Origin: Epiperipatus broadwayi
Taxonomy: Eukaryota > Onychophora > Udeonychophora > Euonychophora > Peripatidae
Direction: 5' to 3'
NCBI GenBank assembly: GCA_028023455.1
Contig: JAQFVV010000112.1
Location: 622,001-686,000, forward strand
DNA: 64,000 nt
Shown: positions 33,498 to 46,806 of the stretch, piece by piece
Layout: every line of letters starts with the position of its first letter
Position numbering within the stretch: the stretch's first letter is position 1
Position numbers and translations under genes: made by a program
The notes under the pieces: model-generated
Seen by the model: only the letters and a program-made list of their open reading frames with translations
Database searches by the model: none
What the model was told of the DNA's origin: nothing

Positions 33498-35439
33498 ATA
33501 TATATAAGATTAGAAATTAAACGTTAGAGCTTTAAAAAGTGAAGAACATTGCAGTCTGTAGATCCACTGATAGGCCTACATCCTGGAATTCAAGTCAATG
33601 CTTAGTGAAATTTAAAATTTTATTAGAAGACCTAGAATTTTTTTTCAGTCAGTCAAATTATCAATAAAGACAATTAAACATTCAGTTATAGTTGATTAAC
33701 TGGATATAGATGCGTTGATAGGGAGTAAAAGTATCGGAATAATCTACATTGATCAAATATATGTCATTAAGTTGATAGTAAATCAAATCAGCTGTATTAT
33801 AATATGAGTTGATCAAACACAGCTGTAAACTTTAATATTGATGGAAGCAATATTGTGATCCTATAAATACTGAATTCCATAACTATCCATCATAGATAAC
33901 TTTTCTGAAAAAAAAAACCCAACTCTACTAAAACTTTAATGGTTCATTCAATATATATTTGAACTGTGATAATTGTTAGATAAATGTAATATTATCAGTT
34001 CCTTAGTGATTTCTATTAAGATTTAGAATTTTACCATATTCTTCAGTGATGTATGAATATTAATTGGTACCCAACTGAGATTTTTTTATGCACAGGATAA
34101 TTGTCTTTTAAGCCTTTTAAGTTTGGTTTTATCTCATTTATTATATTTCATATAGTGAAATATTTAAACATTTAATTATTCACTCTCTATCTCCACTCCC
34201 TATCCCTCCCTTCCACCATTTAAATTCGAATGGCAAACAGGTGGGTGTCTATGTTTCTCATATTTTGAGGCACCAGTGATAAATCAGTAATCTTAAGAGC
34301 CTAAGTCTCAAAATGCTACCTAAAAAGAATTTATTGTCATCAATAAACAATTATATATCATTCAAGAATTATTATAAAGCAATGATACCAATACAAAATA
34401 GCCAATAAGCTGTTTGCAATATATTTTATTATTATAATCAAGGAATTATCATGTTGAGAAAGATAACAAACAAAACAAAAAAATTTATTAAAAAGAATTA
34501 AGTTGAGGTTTATTTTTTTAAAATGATACATAAAAATTTGTAATTAGCCATGAAATTGCCATTCATTAAAATGAATGAATTATATGCATTTGTAATAATA
34601 CAATATTAATGAAGGAAATGAAAATAAAAGCTTGATTTATTTTTAACATAGGCACAGAAATAGTATTCATATAGGTTCATTTTGTAACATATACAAATAA
34701 ATGCATAAATTTGCACTTTTTTTTTTTGAATACATTTGCCTTTGAAAAGAGTGCTCAGAACTATTATTAGTTTACACACATCTACTCCTTTACATTGACT
34801 TCCTGTTATTTCACATATTTTTCCACCAAATATTAGAAGAGAAATTGCCTAACAGAAAATATTGCCAATAATTCAAGATATAGTTTTATCACCTAAGTCT
34901 TGACTTAAATCCCCATTTTGAATGTTTAACTGAGAATTATGTCATACACTTATTAGACCCAAAATAATTTTATTTTCCTAGATGCAACTGATACCTCAAT
35001 AGATTCAGGATAATCTATAGTCATTGCACTCATTCTGCTTCATATTGGAATTTATAAATCACTGATCTTTGTAAATGTGGGCTAATACATACTATGAACC
35101 GCATCATTAATGACTATTGGATTTATAACTACAGTGGCAAAATTGAAGAACTTAATAGAACCACTAGTGAATCTATCTCCTGGTTGGAATGATATCCTAT
35201 TAATAATTATATTGTCTAATTTTATATACTAAATAAATAAAAACTGAAAATGCATGAAGATTTTAGTTAACGTTATTAATATTTTCTGAATCATAGTTAT
35301 AATTCTATATAGTTTATAAATAAAAACTATCTTTAAAAAAAAGAATGCCATGAATAAATTCATGAGGTAAATTAAACAACTTTAAAAGAATAATAAAAAT
35401 CTTGGAGAAAGGAGAAACAGCAAAAATATTCTTAGCAGT

Positions 35440-36301
35440 AAGCAAATTCTCCATATAGTAGTGCCACCCTCTGCAAGCCTTAGTAATCAATGGATGCACG
35501 AAGGTTTGTGCATAAAATCCTCATATAGTACCTACTCATCCAATATCTGCAGACTATTTTCTAGCTTGTGGCTTTCATCATTGAAGAGCTTTGAATCTTA
35601 GAGCACTGCATCTAGATCTAAGGATCTAATGCAACCCTCCAACAGCCACTTTTTACCTATTTAGTTAACTATAAAGTGATGAAACTCATTAATGTTTTCA
35701 ATGCAATCTCAGTCATCTATAAGTCATATATATCTGAACCCAGTTTGGTATCCTTGATTTATCAAAAACTTTAGTCACTATCATCCCATAGGCAAGAATA
35801 TTGTAAAACCATCAAAACATCACACAATCATCTTTTTCTATGCTTCCATAAGCTGAAATAGTGCCACTTAGTACAGGCCTAATAATCAATGGATTTAAGA
35901 AGGTTTGTGCATAAAATCCCTATCTAGTGCTTACTCACCCAATATTGTATGGACAGTTTACTACTGCTTGTAATAGTTTGGGTATATAAAAAAAGATGAT
36001 CATACAAGTGAATGAACTTGCATTGAAAATGTTAATGTGTTTTCATCTTGAATTCCTAGGTTTTTTTTATAGTTATCTAAATAAGTAAAAGTTGGCTGCT
36101 GGATGATTGCATTAGATCATTAGATCTAGATGCAGTGCTCTTAAATCCACAGCTCCTTACTGATGAAAACCACAAGCTAGAAACTAGTCTGAGGATATTG
36201 GATGAGTAGACACTAGATAGAGATTTTATACACAAACCTTCTTGCATCCATTGATTACTAAGTCTAGCACTGGGTGGTACTACTATATGGAGAGTTTGCT
36301 A
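35440..36301. repeat. Foldback element with about 270-bp arms and a nested extra copy
   Basis: The left arm 35440-35707 pairs with 36017-36301. Shared blocks (in left-arm sense) include CTCCATATAGTAGT, GTAATCAATGGATGCA, ACTCATCCAATAT, TTCTAGCTTGTGG and GAGCACTGCATCTAGATCTA. A third, partial copy in left-arm orientation lies between them (about 35855-35946). The same blocks recur at 37.6, 41.7 and, more distantly, 47.5 and 56.2 kb. Confidence 0.8.
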
Positions 36302-37627
36302 CTGCTAATAACTGCTTGTGCAAGCATAGGAAAAAATGATCCTGTGATGCAAAAATATTCTGTTTAAGCATTGGTAACCATTGAATTTCTCCATCAGCTC
36401 ATTACAAAGTAACAGAAAAAGAGAAAATATTTCTCATCAGATTATTTAATTATTGGTTGATAGTTAAAACAGTAGAAAACCCTCCATACAGTTTTTATGA
36501 CTCATTTTCTAGATAAGAATAATTATACATTATAGTGAATGTCTAAAATAACTTGGAAATCTTTGGATAATTGAAATAATTCCCAAGTTACATTGGAACT
36601 TAAATTCCAATTGGGCATAGAAAAAAATATACTCTTAAGCATATTGCCTTCTAAATGCAAACATACTAATTAAGTATTTATTATCAAATGTATGTTGTTT
36701 CTATGTTCATCAACTTACTATAATGGCTATTAAATGTAATTTAATGTTTCCAAAGTAAAATCAATATTTGATTTAAACATTTTATATATAAAGCATATTT
36801 TTATCTTTGTCCATTTTTAACTGAAGTCTCATCTTTAACTAATTACATAATATCTATGTCATATTGATAAATACTGAGCAAAGATAATGACATATTGAGA
36901 GTTTTTGACTTCATCCAATTGAAGGGTTCTGGGTCCAACAGAAATGTATCTTCAGAGTCATTATCTTTTTCAGAGGTTTTTTAAATATATTAAAAATGTT
37001 ACACATGTAACAAAGGAGGAATGGATTTATATTATTGATACCATGTGACTGACTGTGTTTAATAAGAATTGATTTAAGTTTAAAGTTTATATCTAGGCTA
37101 AAAATGATATAATAATCTCTAGTCTAATAAATGATTATTAGTAATCTTTAACATATTTATCTAAAGTGATTTCCATTAAATGCATGAGTGCAAGAAATTT
37201 GGTTTTTCTAGGTTAAATTGCAGTAATTTTATGTATGTGCATGTCTTTGCATGATTGTTGTTTTTTAATATAAGGAATCTGTTTTTTAAAAATAAAAAAA
37301 CTAAAAAATAATATAGCAGTTTATGTAATTTACCTGCTATTTTTCCTTCTCAGATTTTACATTATATCAGACCACTCTTTTAGTTTAATTTATTGAATCA
37401 GAGAGTAGTGACCCCTATTTTCTCAGTTGTATAAGATAGTCTCTAAATTCTTTTTTACAGCCATCTGGATTTGTAAAATTGATTAAAATAATGGTAACAT
37501 AATTGACTTTAAGTAAAACTAAAGGTCACTACTGTCTCATTTGTATTATTTATTTATCTAGCTTTATTTATTGAAATGATTATTAAACACAAAATGATTT
37601 AGCAGGTTTTCTGTTTTCAATATTTTT

Positions 37628-37975
37628 ATGCCATCTAGTGTAAATTTTGGTAATAAATGGATGCCAGGTGATAATGCTTAATAAATTCTTATCCTGCACT
37701 GTCCTATCCAAATATTTCTAGACTAGTTTTTAGCTTATGATGTTTATCAATGAGAAGCTTTTGGGATTTTTTTTTGAACAGTGCATTTCTACCTTTTGGA
37801 TTTAATACACCTTTCCTTTAACAGCCATTTTTTACTTTTTTTATTATACTATCAAACTATCAGCCCCAATTAAAAGACTTGTTAATTTAGATAGAACGTA
37901 GGGGTTAAAAATTTATTAAGCACCACCATCTGACATTTATTGATTACTAAAACTTACATTAGGCAGCATAAAAAT
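37628..37975. repeat. Decayed foldback element upstream of an exon
   Basis: 37628-37685 (TGTAAATTTTGGTAATAAATGG..) pairs in reverse with 37908-37975. The loop side contains the family blocks TTTCTAGACTAGTTTTTAGC and ATCAATGAGAAGCTTTTGG. It ends about 115 bp before the kinase exon at 38092. Confidence 0.6.
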
Positions 37976-38091
37976 AGTGAGAATAGAAAAATCTGCTAAT
38001 AAATCAGCAATGTATAAGCTAAGGTTATGTCTTATTGGTTTTAAATATAAAATGAATAAATGTAAATATAATAAATCATCTTTTATTTTAG

Positions 38092-38257
38092 TTGGGGTTC
38101 AGGTGCCAATCCCTGGGGTCCAGAAAAGGAAGATCAGTTTCAAAAACCCACTCATTATGATGGTATGCTTGAAGTTGTAGGTGTCACTGGTGTTGTGCAC
38201 ATGGGACAAATACAAAGTGGGTTGCGAAGTGCAATCAGGATAGCTCAAGGAGGGCAT
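38092..38257 (+). CDS. DGKQ: Diacylglycerol kinase theta-type, accessory-domain exon 3
   Basis: 166-bp exon after TTTATTTTAG, with donor GTAAGT at 38258. It encodes (S)WGSGANPWGPEKEDQFQKPT, HYDGMLEVVGVTGVVHMGQI and QSGLRSAIRIAQGGH. The GVTGVVHMGQIQSGLRS..RIAQG block is diagnostic for theta-class DGKs (delta/eta, epsilon, zeta and iota differ here). It ends at a codon boundary. Confidence 0.98.
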
Positions 38258-39700
38258 GTAAGTAATTTTTAGATTGAGATATTTTGAGACTGTTCTGTAA
38301 AGAAGTAAATATTGTGTTAATTTATATGATGATTTTCTTATGCAGGTAGTTTTAATGAGTTTTTTTTACCTGTTGGAAATAGAAAAAAAAATTAACTTGC
38401 AAGCAAAGATTATGTGTTAAATGTTTCACGAAATATAAAACAAATAGCCAATTACTTTAAAACTTTATATATATATATTTATAAATAAATAACTCAGATT
38501 ATATGTAATTGAACAAGAAGTGGTTAAAGTTTCCAATGAATTATATATGTAAATAAACTCTTGCAAATTTATTTTCATATATAACTCATCAGAAGCTTCA
38601 GTTACTGCCTATTCAATTATATATTTATTTAATAAATGCATATAAGAAAATATATCAAATAATTATTAGCACAATATGTGTATTTTAGCTAAGTAACTAA
38701 TCTCATGTGCCAGAGATTGCTAGAATAGTAGCATAAATTGATTGCAGATATTCAGGCCCACTAGAACTCTTTGCAAAACTATTTAGAAAAAATACATCTG
38801 TAATGTGAGACAGAATTGATTTCTTTTTAATATTAGATAGCAGTTAATAATCTTAACACTTGAAAATGCAGTAATATATAAAATAAATGATGTATTGCTC
38901 ATGAATTCATAAGAAATTAAAACACCATGAGTAATAGAGCCTGACTGTAATTAATGGACCTTACGATCCACCGTTTATCATTCTATCACTACACCAAACC
39001 ATGTGGAGCAGTAAAATCTATCAATTGTTCATTTACATGTATTTCTGTTGCAACTATTATTTATTACATAATTAATCTAATGATGGATGGTATTTATCAG
39101 TTATTGTGAAATTTCAAGTGAGACTATTAAAACTTTACACATATATTTAAACATATGTTATGTACAAGTCTGTGTTTATACTTTGAAAACAAATAAATCA
39201 CTTGAATATATCAGTGAACCAATGAACTACACTATATTTGTTCCAAGCCTCCTTCATGTACAATATATATCTAGCATATAATAGCTCAAGTTTTGTTACA
39301 AACCTTGATTATAATACAATAAATATTGTTTATTATTCTGTAAGTGTACAGAATAGTAGTTTTTAACATGCAAATGTATATACATAACAGAGCTTTATGT
39401 GTATAATTATGCACATATAAATTAAGATTACAATATAAACACATTTTTTACAAAATAATACTAACAATAAATTGGTGTGTGAGTTCAATCATTCACAATT
39501 CTGTTTCATCACAATTATATACTTGTTCTGGACATTTTTTTCTTCAATAACTTTTTTTTAATTTTAACAAAAACATAGTAGCAGTTTTATTATCACCAGA
39601 TGCAATATCACCAGTTATGTTAATATTTTTAAGACTGTAACAATTTTGGAATCTTTATAATCATTCCTTTTGTTTGGAATTATGTGATCCAGATTCTCAG

Positions 39701-39910
39701 TTAAATTCTTCATATAGATTTAAGGCTTTCTTATGCAGTGTAAGACCATCAGTCATAACATTGTTATAACTCACATCATTTAACCATAGATTTAAGACTT
39801 TTTTCATTTTAATCAAAAAGTTATACCTTATTTTAGTTACAACTTTAGCTGTTTTAAGGGCACAAGTGACAATGGCATGAATATCTTGTTTATAATTTCT
39901 TTGATCAATG
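39701..39910 (-). pseudogene. Tigger/pogo-type transposase fragment (CENP-B-like HTH)
   Basis: The minus strand gives, in one frame, DIHAIVTCALKTAKVVTKIR, YNFLIKMKKVLNLWLNDVSY and NNVMTDGLTLHKKALNLYEEF before a stop. The pattern 'KVLNLWLNDV...TDG..L..KAL.LYE.F' is that of the CENP-B-type DNA-binding domain of Tigger/pogo transposases. No DDE domain or terminal inverted repeats were identified nearby. Confidence 0.6.
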
Positions 39911-40673
39911 CCTCATTCTTTTGAAACAAACAGCTGATTTTTTACTTTTCCTTATTAAATTAATTTTTTTTCTCATTTAATAAGAGTATTTACGTTTTTT
40001 TTGGAGTTATCATTCATTGTTCTACAATACATTTTAATAAGGATATGACACATATTATATATAAAACTTTTTGAAAAAACAAAATGCAAAGAAAAAATTC
40101 TGTATATGTGCTTTTTAACTACAGTACTGAACTGTATGTGATTATATAAATTTATTTTTCACATTTGAAAATATTAAATCGAAAAAAAAATAGTTTCCAC
40201 CATATTGAAATTCTTCAAATTTAATAAGTTTGTAAATTACAATGTTTTTATTATTTGTTGTTTATATTTTTTTGTTGTTGTTTATTTACATATTTTTTAA
40301 TTAGCATATAATTGAAAAACACATGTTTGATACAGTGTAATTCATGGCCTGGCTGTTATCTAATACAGGTGGCAGGAATTCAAATTTGTATTTTATCTAA
40401 TGAGGTTTGTTATCTGAAATTCATATATAATAGAACAGAAATGGTCCATTTTACATTGGATAGTGATTAATGATCATAAAGTTTGTATATGCAATAGGGG
40501 TACTATACTACTTATTGTTTATTTGCATACAAATTTTTATTATAAAAAAATGGAAATACGTTTAGGGCATTATGTAACTTCAAAATTTGCTAAAAAAATT
40601 GACTAACAATTTCAAATTTAGTTTCAGAACACCTCCTAACACTAACTGACTAAAAATAATTCCAAAGATAAAA

Positions 40674-41018
40674 TAGAAAAAGATCAAGTCCCTCATGTGG
40701 TCTATAAAATAGCATGCTCTCAATTAGGCTGCCAGGCATCTTACTACAGTGAGACTCAGGTTAACATCTAGTACAAGAATTTACCAACACAGGTATGCAT
40801 ACAACAGGGTTAAAAATAAAAATGAAGGAACATCAATCTTCTGTGACCATCAAACAGCTACAAGCCATGTATTTGAACCCAGTTCTGCCCAAATAATTTG
40901 CACAGAGAAGAGTGATGCCAAAAGAAAAGTCAAAGAAGCTTTTTACATAGCAAATGATCTCAGTGCCATTGATAGAAGAGAGGCATGCTTTGCTCTCTCC
41001 AAACATTGGACTAACTAA
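40674..41018 (+). pseudogene. GIY-YIG fragment of a second Penelope-like lineage
   Basis: The frame from 40674 reads EKDQVPHVVYKIACSQLGCQ then ASYYSETQVN before a stop: a VVYKI...YYSET version of the GIY-YIG core, with a Cys pair between the blocks. In a second frame, 40749-41018 continues with the typical PLE tail (FCDHQTATSHVFEPSS, then IICTEKSDAKRKVKEAFYIA and ALSKHW). At least one frameshift joins the two. The sequence differs clearly from the PLE at 9-16 kb. Confidence 0.65.
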
Positions 41019-41746
41019 TTAAAAATTCAAGATCATTTGCATATGGGTACAATAAATCACAACAGTCTTCATTCATAAAGCTATGAGTATGAGATTTAAA
41101 TACTAAATCTCGAAAGCACTAAGAAGGCATATTAAACATTATAGTATAATTACAGCTTCACTAATGCATGCGAAAAAAATCGCATATTTATAATTACAAT
41201 TTTTATTGGTGAAGAGAAAAACAATTTATGCCACATGTACTGTATATCCTGAACATTGGCAAATTCTTGTAGATGTAAAATTAACTGCTGATTTGTGCAT
41301 CCATCCCAAACAGTATTTTAGAGAAAATAAATTTCATTTTATAACTAGCTTATAGTAATACTTACACCACTCAGTTATGGTTAACATACTATTAATATTT
41401 AATAAATTTCTATAATATTAATTAATCTGAGATTTTGATTTGTTCAACAATATTCTTCAAAAACCTAAAAAAAAAAAAAATTATACATTATTTTATAAAT
41501 AAATATTTACTCAATTTTATATAAATTCAACCCCATTATATTTACATATTTGCATGGTTTAATATAAGTGGTAGAATACTGAATTATGGAGCATACGGCC
41601 CTTGTATCATTTCCATTTGATGAGATTCAAACTTCTTATGAACTCCTATAATAAAACTCAATTATTTGTTTATTTTTTATTTAATAAATTTCATTATGCA
41701 ACATAAAAAGTACACTCTTTAATTATTATTATTTTAAATACACAGG

Positions 41747-42000
41747 CAAAACTCTCCATACAATAATATCACTCAGTGCAAACCTGAATAATCAATGAAT
41801 GTAAGGTTTGTGCATAAAATCTCTATGTAATGCCTATTCATCCAATATCCTTAGCCTAGTTTCTCGCTTATGACTTTCATCAATGAGTGAGGAATATTGG
41901 ATGAGTAGGCACTAGATAGGAATTTTATGCACAAACTTTCTTGCATTCATTGATTACTCTGGCTTGCACTGAGTGGCACTATTGGATGGAGAGTTTTGTC
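41747..42000. repeat. Compact foldback element, about 110-bp arms
   Basis: Left arm 41747-41861 (CAAAACTCTCCATACAATA..) pairs with 41891-42000. It contains the same blocks as the element at 35440-36301 (AATCAATGAATG, GTTTGTGCATAAAAT, TTCATCCAATAT), so they belong to one family. The loop is only about 30 bases. Confidence 0.85.
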
Positions 42001-43753
42001 TGTTTTTAACAGCTTTAGCAAGCATAAGAAATGGTGATCATGTCATGTTTAGTGGTTTAATAAAACTGTCTCATTGTTATTTAATTATTATATTATATAC
42101 CTATATATATATCAAATAAAATGTTCATTATATATTAACTATTACAAGAATAATAAAACAAGTATGAACAGTGACAATAAATATTACAAGTACTTGGTGT
42201 TATTTCCATAAACACTTTCGATTGAAATCTTTTTTAATTTGACCAGAATTAATTAATAGACAAAGTGAAAATATTAAAATTCTTGAATCTTGGGACATTA
42301 CATGATGATGTTTACTTCTGCAAAATTTAAAAGGTTTTCAATTGAAGACTAACTAAAAGTACTAGGCATTTTGTAATAGTTATTTGTTAAAGTTATTAAA
42401 AGTTACTTTCTTGTTTTATTATTATTACATATATATTTATACAAATGAAATTAAAGTTAAAAAACTAATGAAATTTAATATATAATGATATAAATATTTT
42501 ATTGCATATGGGTGAGGAATGTATTGAAATAAAATATTTCATGTTACTGGTTTGAGACCTGAGATAATGGGTAGGAAGAGCTAGAATAATAGGGGAGGCA
42601 GTTGGCAAGATTTATAGTAATACGAAAAGAAAAAAAAGTTAGTAAGAGTTAAAAAGTGGCAATGCATTGTTAGTGAAATATCTTAAGTGGACATTCATTA
42701 TTAAATGAAAATAAATGAATTCTTTAAGCATATTTATCTGTATATAAATTCACATATTAAAAATATTAGTTTAAGAAACACAATATGGTAATAAGAGCAA
42801 ATAAATATTATTTTTGACAAATGTTTTAAAAAAATATATCAAGTCTAATTTGAGAACTAAATTTTATTTTTAGGTTTTAATTAAATAAAATATTACAATT
42901 TAATTAAAAATTAGTAGACATGTATTTAAAAAAAAAAAACCAAAAAAATGATTATCTGTTGGTTATATGTCACAATAAGGTCTCCAGGTTTAAAAACAAA
43001 AGTGATTAGAAGTTTGGAATTTTTATTATACTATAAAATTAATTAGTGAAGATATAATAATGACTTGATTGGTCAGAATTCTAAAGAATCAAGAAAAAAC
43101 ATATTTCTAGCCCATTTCTTTGTTAAATAGGAGAAGCACTGGTAATAATAATAATAAAGTTGTGGCTAAACTGACAAACAAGAATGATTTTTTTTTTTAT
43201 CTTACAAAAAAAAATAATAATAATTATATAAATCACTAAGGATGATGCTCAGCTAGTCTTTAAGAATTTCTAAAGGAGTATTGTAACTGTTCCTGTTCAA
43301 ATTTACCATTAAAGAAAAACAAAAATCTGAATTTTAATTTTTGGAAGGAAATGTGGCAAAGTTCTAAGCATTGATTCTTAGGATTTGCTATTAATTACAG
43401 AGTATAACTCACCTGGTGAATAATATTTCTGTAGTATTATTTTCACTATACCACTCACACAAGTTAGGGACTGGTTTCTATTCACTTTTAACACATTGTG
43501 GAAATATTATTTATTAAATGGATAATCTCTAATCTACTGAATGACTAATAAAAAATGTAATAATATATAACTCACATGAGTTTTCCAGGGAAATAAGAAA
43601 TAAAAAGATAATTATAATTACAAAATATAAATATTTTAAAGTAAGACTTGACAAAGAGCTCTTCATTAAAACATGTTGCTATTTCATTATTCAGCAAGGA
43701 CTGTAAATATATGCTTTTTTTCTTGTGATTTGGAACTTTTAAAAAAAAGAGAC

Positions 43754-44507
43754 TTATATCCGCCAGTCTGACTGTGCAAATGTTATATCCACAAGTATGA
43801 CCATGCGGTCAGCAAATAACTATGTTCAATTCCCATGATGTTCTTTTGCAACTAATGCTCTGCTGCATATGCTCTCCAATGAATGGTCTGCAATGAATGC
43901 TCTGAATATACTCTGTATTCTCTGCAATGGATGCTCTCCAAATGAATGGTCTGCAATGAATGCTCTGCCACAGATGCTCTCCAACGAATGGTCTGCACCA
44001 ACTGCTCTCCAATGAATGGTCTGCAAGTGGATGCTCTCCAATGAATGGTCTGCAACTAATACTCTGCAATGAATGCTCTCAATATCTCCGCTGTGGTCTC
44101 CCCATCTCTGTGGGCTCTTTCAGCTACATCCATAGACTACATTTCCACTGGGCGCTGGTCATTAACTGCAAGCACTGACGTGAGATATCTCCACTTAAAT
44201 ACTGCCTCTAATACTGCATGACTGCTCTCTGCTACTCTCTATATTACACTGCATAGTTGTTACCCAGTCTTCTTATCGCTCTCTGATAACTGCAACAATC
44301 AATCAATACACCGTCCAATAAGGTAACGTCTCTTATCCAGAAATATTTGTAATCAGCAAATATTTCTTGGAATTGTCGATCGCCATTACGTCAATGCATT
44401 AATTAAATTCCTCAGCTATCAGAGCGCGATCTAAAAACAACCTCTCAAATAAATTCTAGTATTTTCTGGAGTGCACAAACATGTCTGCCATTTTACAAAA
44501 CACTACA
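43754..44507 (-). repeat. 3' LTR of the TRIM-like element, with internal short tandem repeats
   Basis: 754 bp, about 26 bp longer than the other LTR because it has one more unit of an internal array. The array (about 43855-44075) repeats the motif TGCTCTCCAATGAATGGTC plus TGCAA with a period of about 29 bp and an interspersed GAATATACTCTGTATTCTC unit. Open frames across the array are repeat artefacts. Confidence 0.85.
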
Positions 44508-44833
44508 CCTCCCTCCACTCCAGAAAAACCCTTGTTGCTATTCCTTGGTGATGTTTTTCTATTCCTACTTTCCTGTTATTTCACTCAGAAATATACGATT
44601 TAACTGCTGCTGAAACTTTTTCACCAGTTACATTCAATGGTGACTGCACAAGCATGGTGGACTCAGCTACCGATGTTAACTGCGCAAGCATTTTATTTCC
44701 AAACTTTTCACTTCCGTTGTTAATGTTATACTAACTGGGATTTCCATTTTCACCAGGTTTTTCTGTCTATAGCTAACTTGTTGTAATGCAAAACTTATTC
44801 GCTACTCACAGGTTCCAAATGCGACTGCGCCAA

Positions 44834-45561
44834 TGTTATATCTGTCAGTCTGACTGTGCAAATGTTATATCTGCAAGTATGACTGTGCAGTCAGCAAATA
44901 ACTATGTTCAATTCCCACGATGTTCTTTTGCAACTAATGCTCTGCTGCATATGCTCTCCAACAAATGGTCTGCAACGAATGCTCTGAATATACTCTGTAT
45001 TCTCTGCAATGGATGTTCTCCAAACAAATGGTCTGCAATGAATGCTCTGCCATGGATGCTCTCCAATGAATGATCTGCAAGTGGATGCTCTCCAACGAAT
45101 GGTCTGCAACTAATACTCTGCAATGAATGCTCTCAATATCTCTGCTGTGGTCTCCCCATCTCTGTGGGCTCTTTCAGCTACACCCGTAGACTACATTTCC
45201 ACTGGGCACTGGTCATTAACCGCAAGCACTGACATGAGATATCTCTACTTAAATACTGCCTCTAATACTGCATGACTGCTCTCTGCTACTCTCTATATTA
45301 CACTGTGTAGTTGTTACCCAGTCTTCTTATCGCTCTCTGATAACTGCAACAATCAATCAATACACCATCCAATAAGGTAACGTCTCTTATCCAGAAATAT
45401 TTGTAATCAGCAAATATTTCTTGGAATTGTCGATCACCATTACATCAATGCATTAATTAAATTCCTCAGCTATCAGAGCGCGATCTAAAAACAACCTCTC
45501 GAATAAATTCTAGTTTTTTCTGGAGTGCACAAACATGTCTGCCATTTTACAAAACACTACA
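44834..45561 (-). repeat. 5' LTR of the TRIM-like element
   Basis: 728 bp, TGTTATATCTG...AACACTACA on the plus strand (TG...CA in both readings). It carries the same array at about 44935-45130. It differs from the left LTR mostly by C/T and G/A transitions at CpG-like sites, as expected for methylated repeats. Confidence 0.85.
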
Positions 45562-46771
45562 GAGACTAAAAGAAAATATATATATATACACTTTTCTTCA
45601 TATATGTCATTTCAGGAAAAATATTGTTAATATCATTTACTGATTCCAGAGTCTTACATATATGTATTATAGATTGTAAATTCAATAACAATTTTCATTT
45701 CCTGTACATAATTATAAATTTAAAAATCCTAATTCATTTTTTGTTTAAATTTTAACAATCAATAAATGTTAGAGTCTATTAAGGAGGCGATTATTAAAAT
45801 TGCAATTGGAATTATTTTAGTTTTTTGAAAAAAAGAGGGAGAATAATTTTATTTTCTAAATAGATGATATGTAAATTAATCAGGGTAACTTAAATTCTGG
45901 AATTTCTAAACTGCTTAAGTTAAATAATCTCTTAAAAGAGAGTCTTAAATGTTAAATTATTTATATATATGCATGTGGAGGTGTGTGTACTTATAGGAAT
46001 TATATACAGTTATCCAAACTTTCAATATTCGAACTAAGTAATCAATACTAGTATTTAGGAGGTGTGAGATAGGAAAGTCAATGGCAGTATTGATAAATAA
46101 AATGAAAGAATGTACTCTGGGTTTAATAAAACTATGTAATCATATATTTTTAATTCTATTATTATACTTTTGTCAGCTTATTTTAGATTTAAGTAGGTGA
46201 CCAGACAACATTACTGGTAGTTGCCTGTTTATTGATTAGGTCTTCTGGTGAAAATATCAAGGCTCTGAATTAGAACTGGGATAGTTATTTTGTATGTGTA
46301 AATAAGAGATAAAAACTTAGTAAATTATATGATATTACAGCTAATTAAGGAATTATAGTTCCAGATTGATCGATCAAACTGGAGTATATATATATATTGT
46401 TTGCATTGTGTATATAATTATATGTGACATATATGTGTGAGAGAGTGTGCAATGTAATTGAATTTCTTTGTAATAATCTAAAGTTTCATTTATGATATAA
46501 TCAGGTAATCTCCAATTAAAACTGGCCATATTAGCTAAAATCACATAATCTTCTAATCACAGTAGTATTTGTCAGACTTACATTTTAACCAAAATGTATC
46601 ATTTAAAGAAAAATCCTTTAGTTTAATACTCTAGCTATTATAATAGTAAGACATAGCAAATTTATATATAAGAACATTTGAAATATAACAACTTCTAAAT
46701 TTTTCATTGTAACTAAGCATCTCCCCCAAGATATTGTGCATATTAAAGATTCTCCTTAAAAATCTTTCAAT

Positions 46772-46806
46772 TAATATATATATATATATGTATGTGTGTG
46801 TGTATG
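46772..46806. repeat. Microsatellite (TA)n(TG)n
   Basis: TA repeats pass into TATG/TG repeats. The same composite type occurs at about 6174-6220, 16993-17023 and 48395-48421, and pure TA runs at 26928-26957, 55636-55660 and 57033-57077. Confidence 0.8.

Larger units (their letters stand above)
32109..38091 (+). other. DGKQ: 6.0-kb DGK intron
   Basis: GT donor at 32109, acceptor TTTTATTTTAG ending at 38091. It carries foldback elements at 33212-33497, 35440-36301 and 37628-37975. The remaining parts (32109-33211, 33498-35439, 36302-37627) are AT-rich with no gene or recognisable element. Confidence 0.8.
43754..45561 (-). mobile_element. TRIM-like non-coding LTR retrotransposon
   Basis: Direct repeats 43754-44507 and 44834-45561 enclose only 326 bp. 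On the minus strand the LTR begins TGTAGTGTTTTG and ends ..GATATAACA. A polypurine tract (minus GGAGTGGAGGGAGG, 44521-44508) abuts the left LTR. A PBS (minus TGGCGCAGTCGCATTT) abuts the right one at about 44832-44817. The 5-bp GAGAC occurs at both outer edges (43749-43753 and 45562-45566), a target-site duplication. The left LTR has lost the terminal TG. There is no coding capacity. Confidence 0.9.

Noticed and set aside
35314-35499. 61-aa minus-strand ORF
   Set aside because: It overlaps the left arm of a foldback element and shows no domain.
40335-40371. CAGTG-type terminal inverted repeat of the Tigger fragment
   Set aside because: It points the wrong way for the transposase at 39701-39910, and no partner end was found.
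43826-44069. Open frames of 67-86 codons across the TRIM LTR
   Set aside because: They exist in several frames because the short tandem repeats lack stops, and the same happens in the other LTR. No protein is supported.
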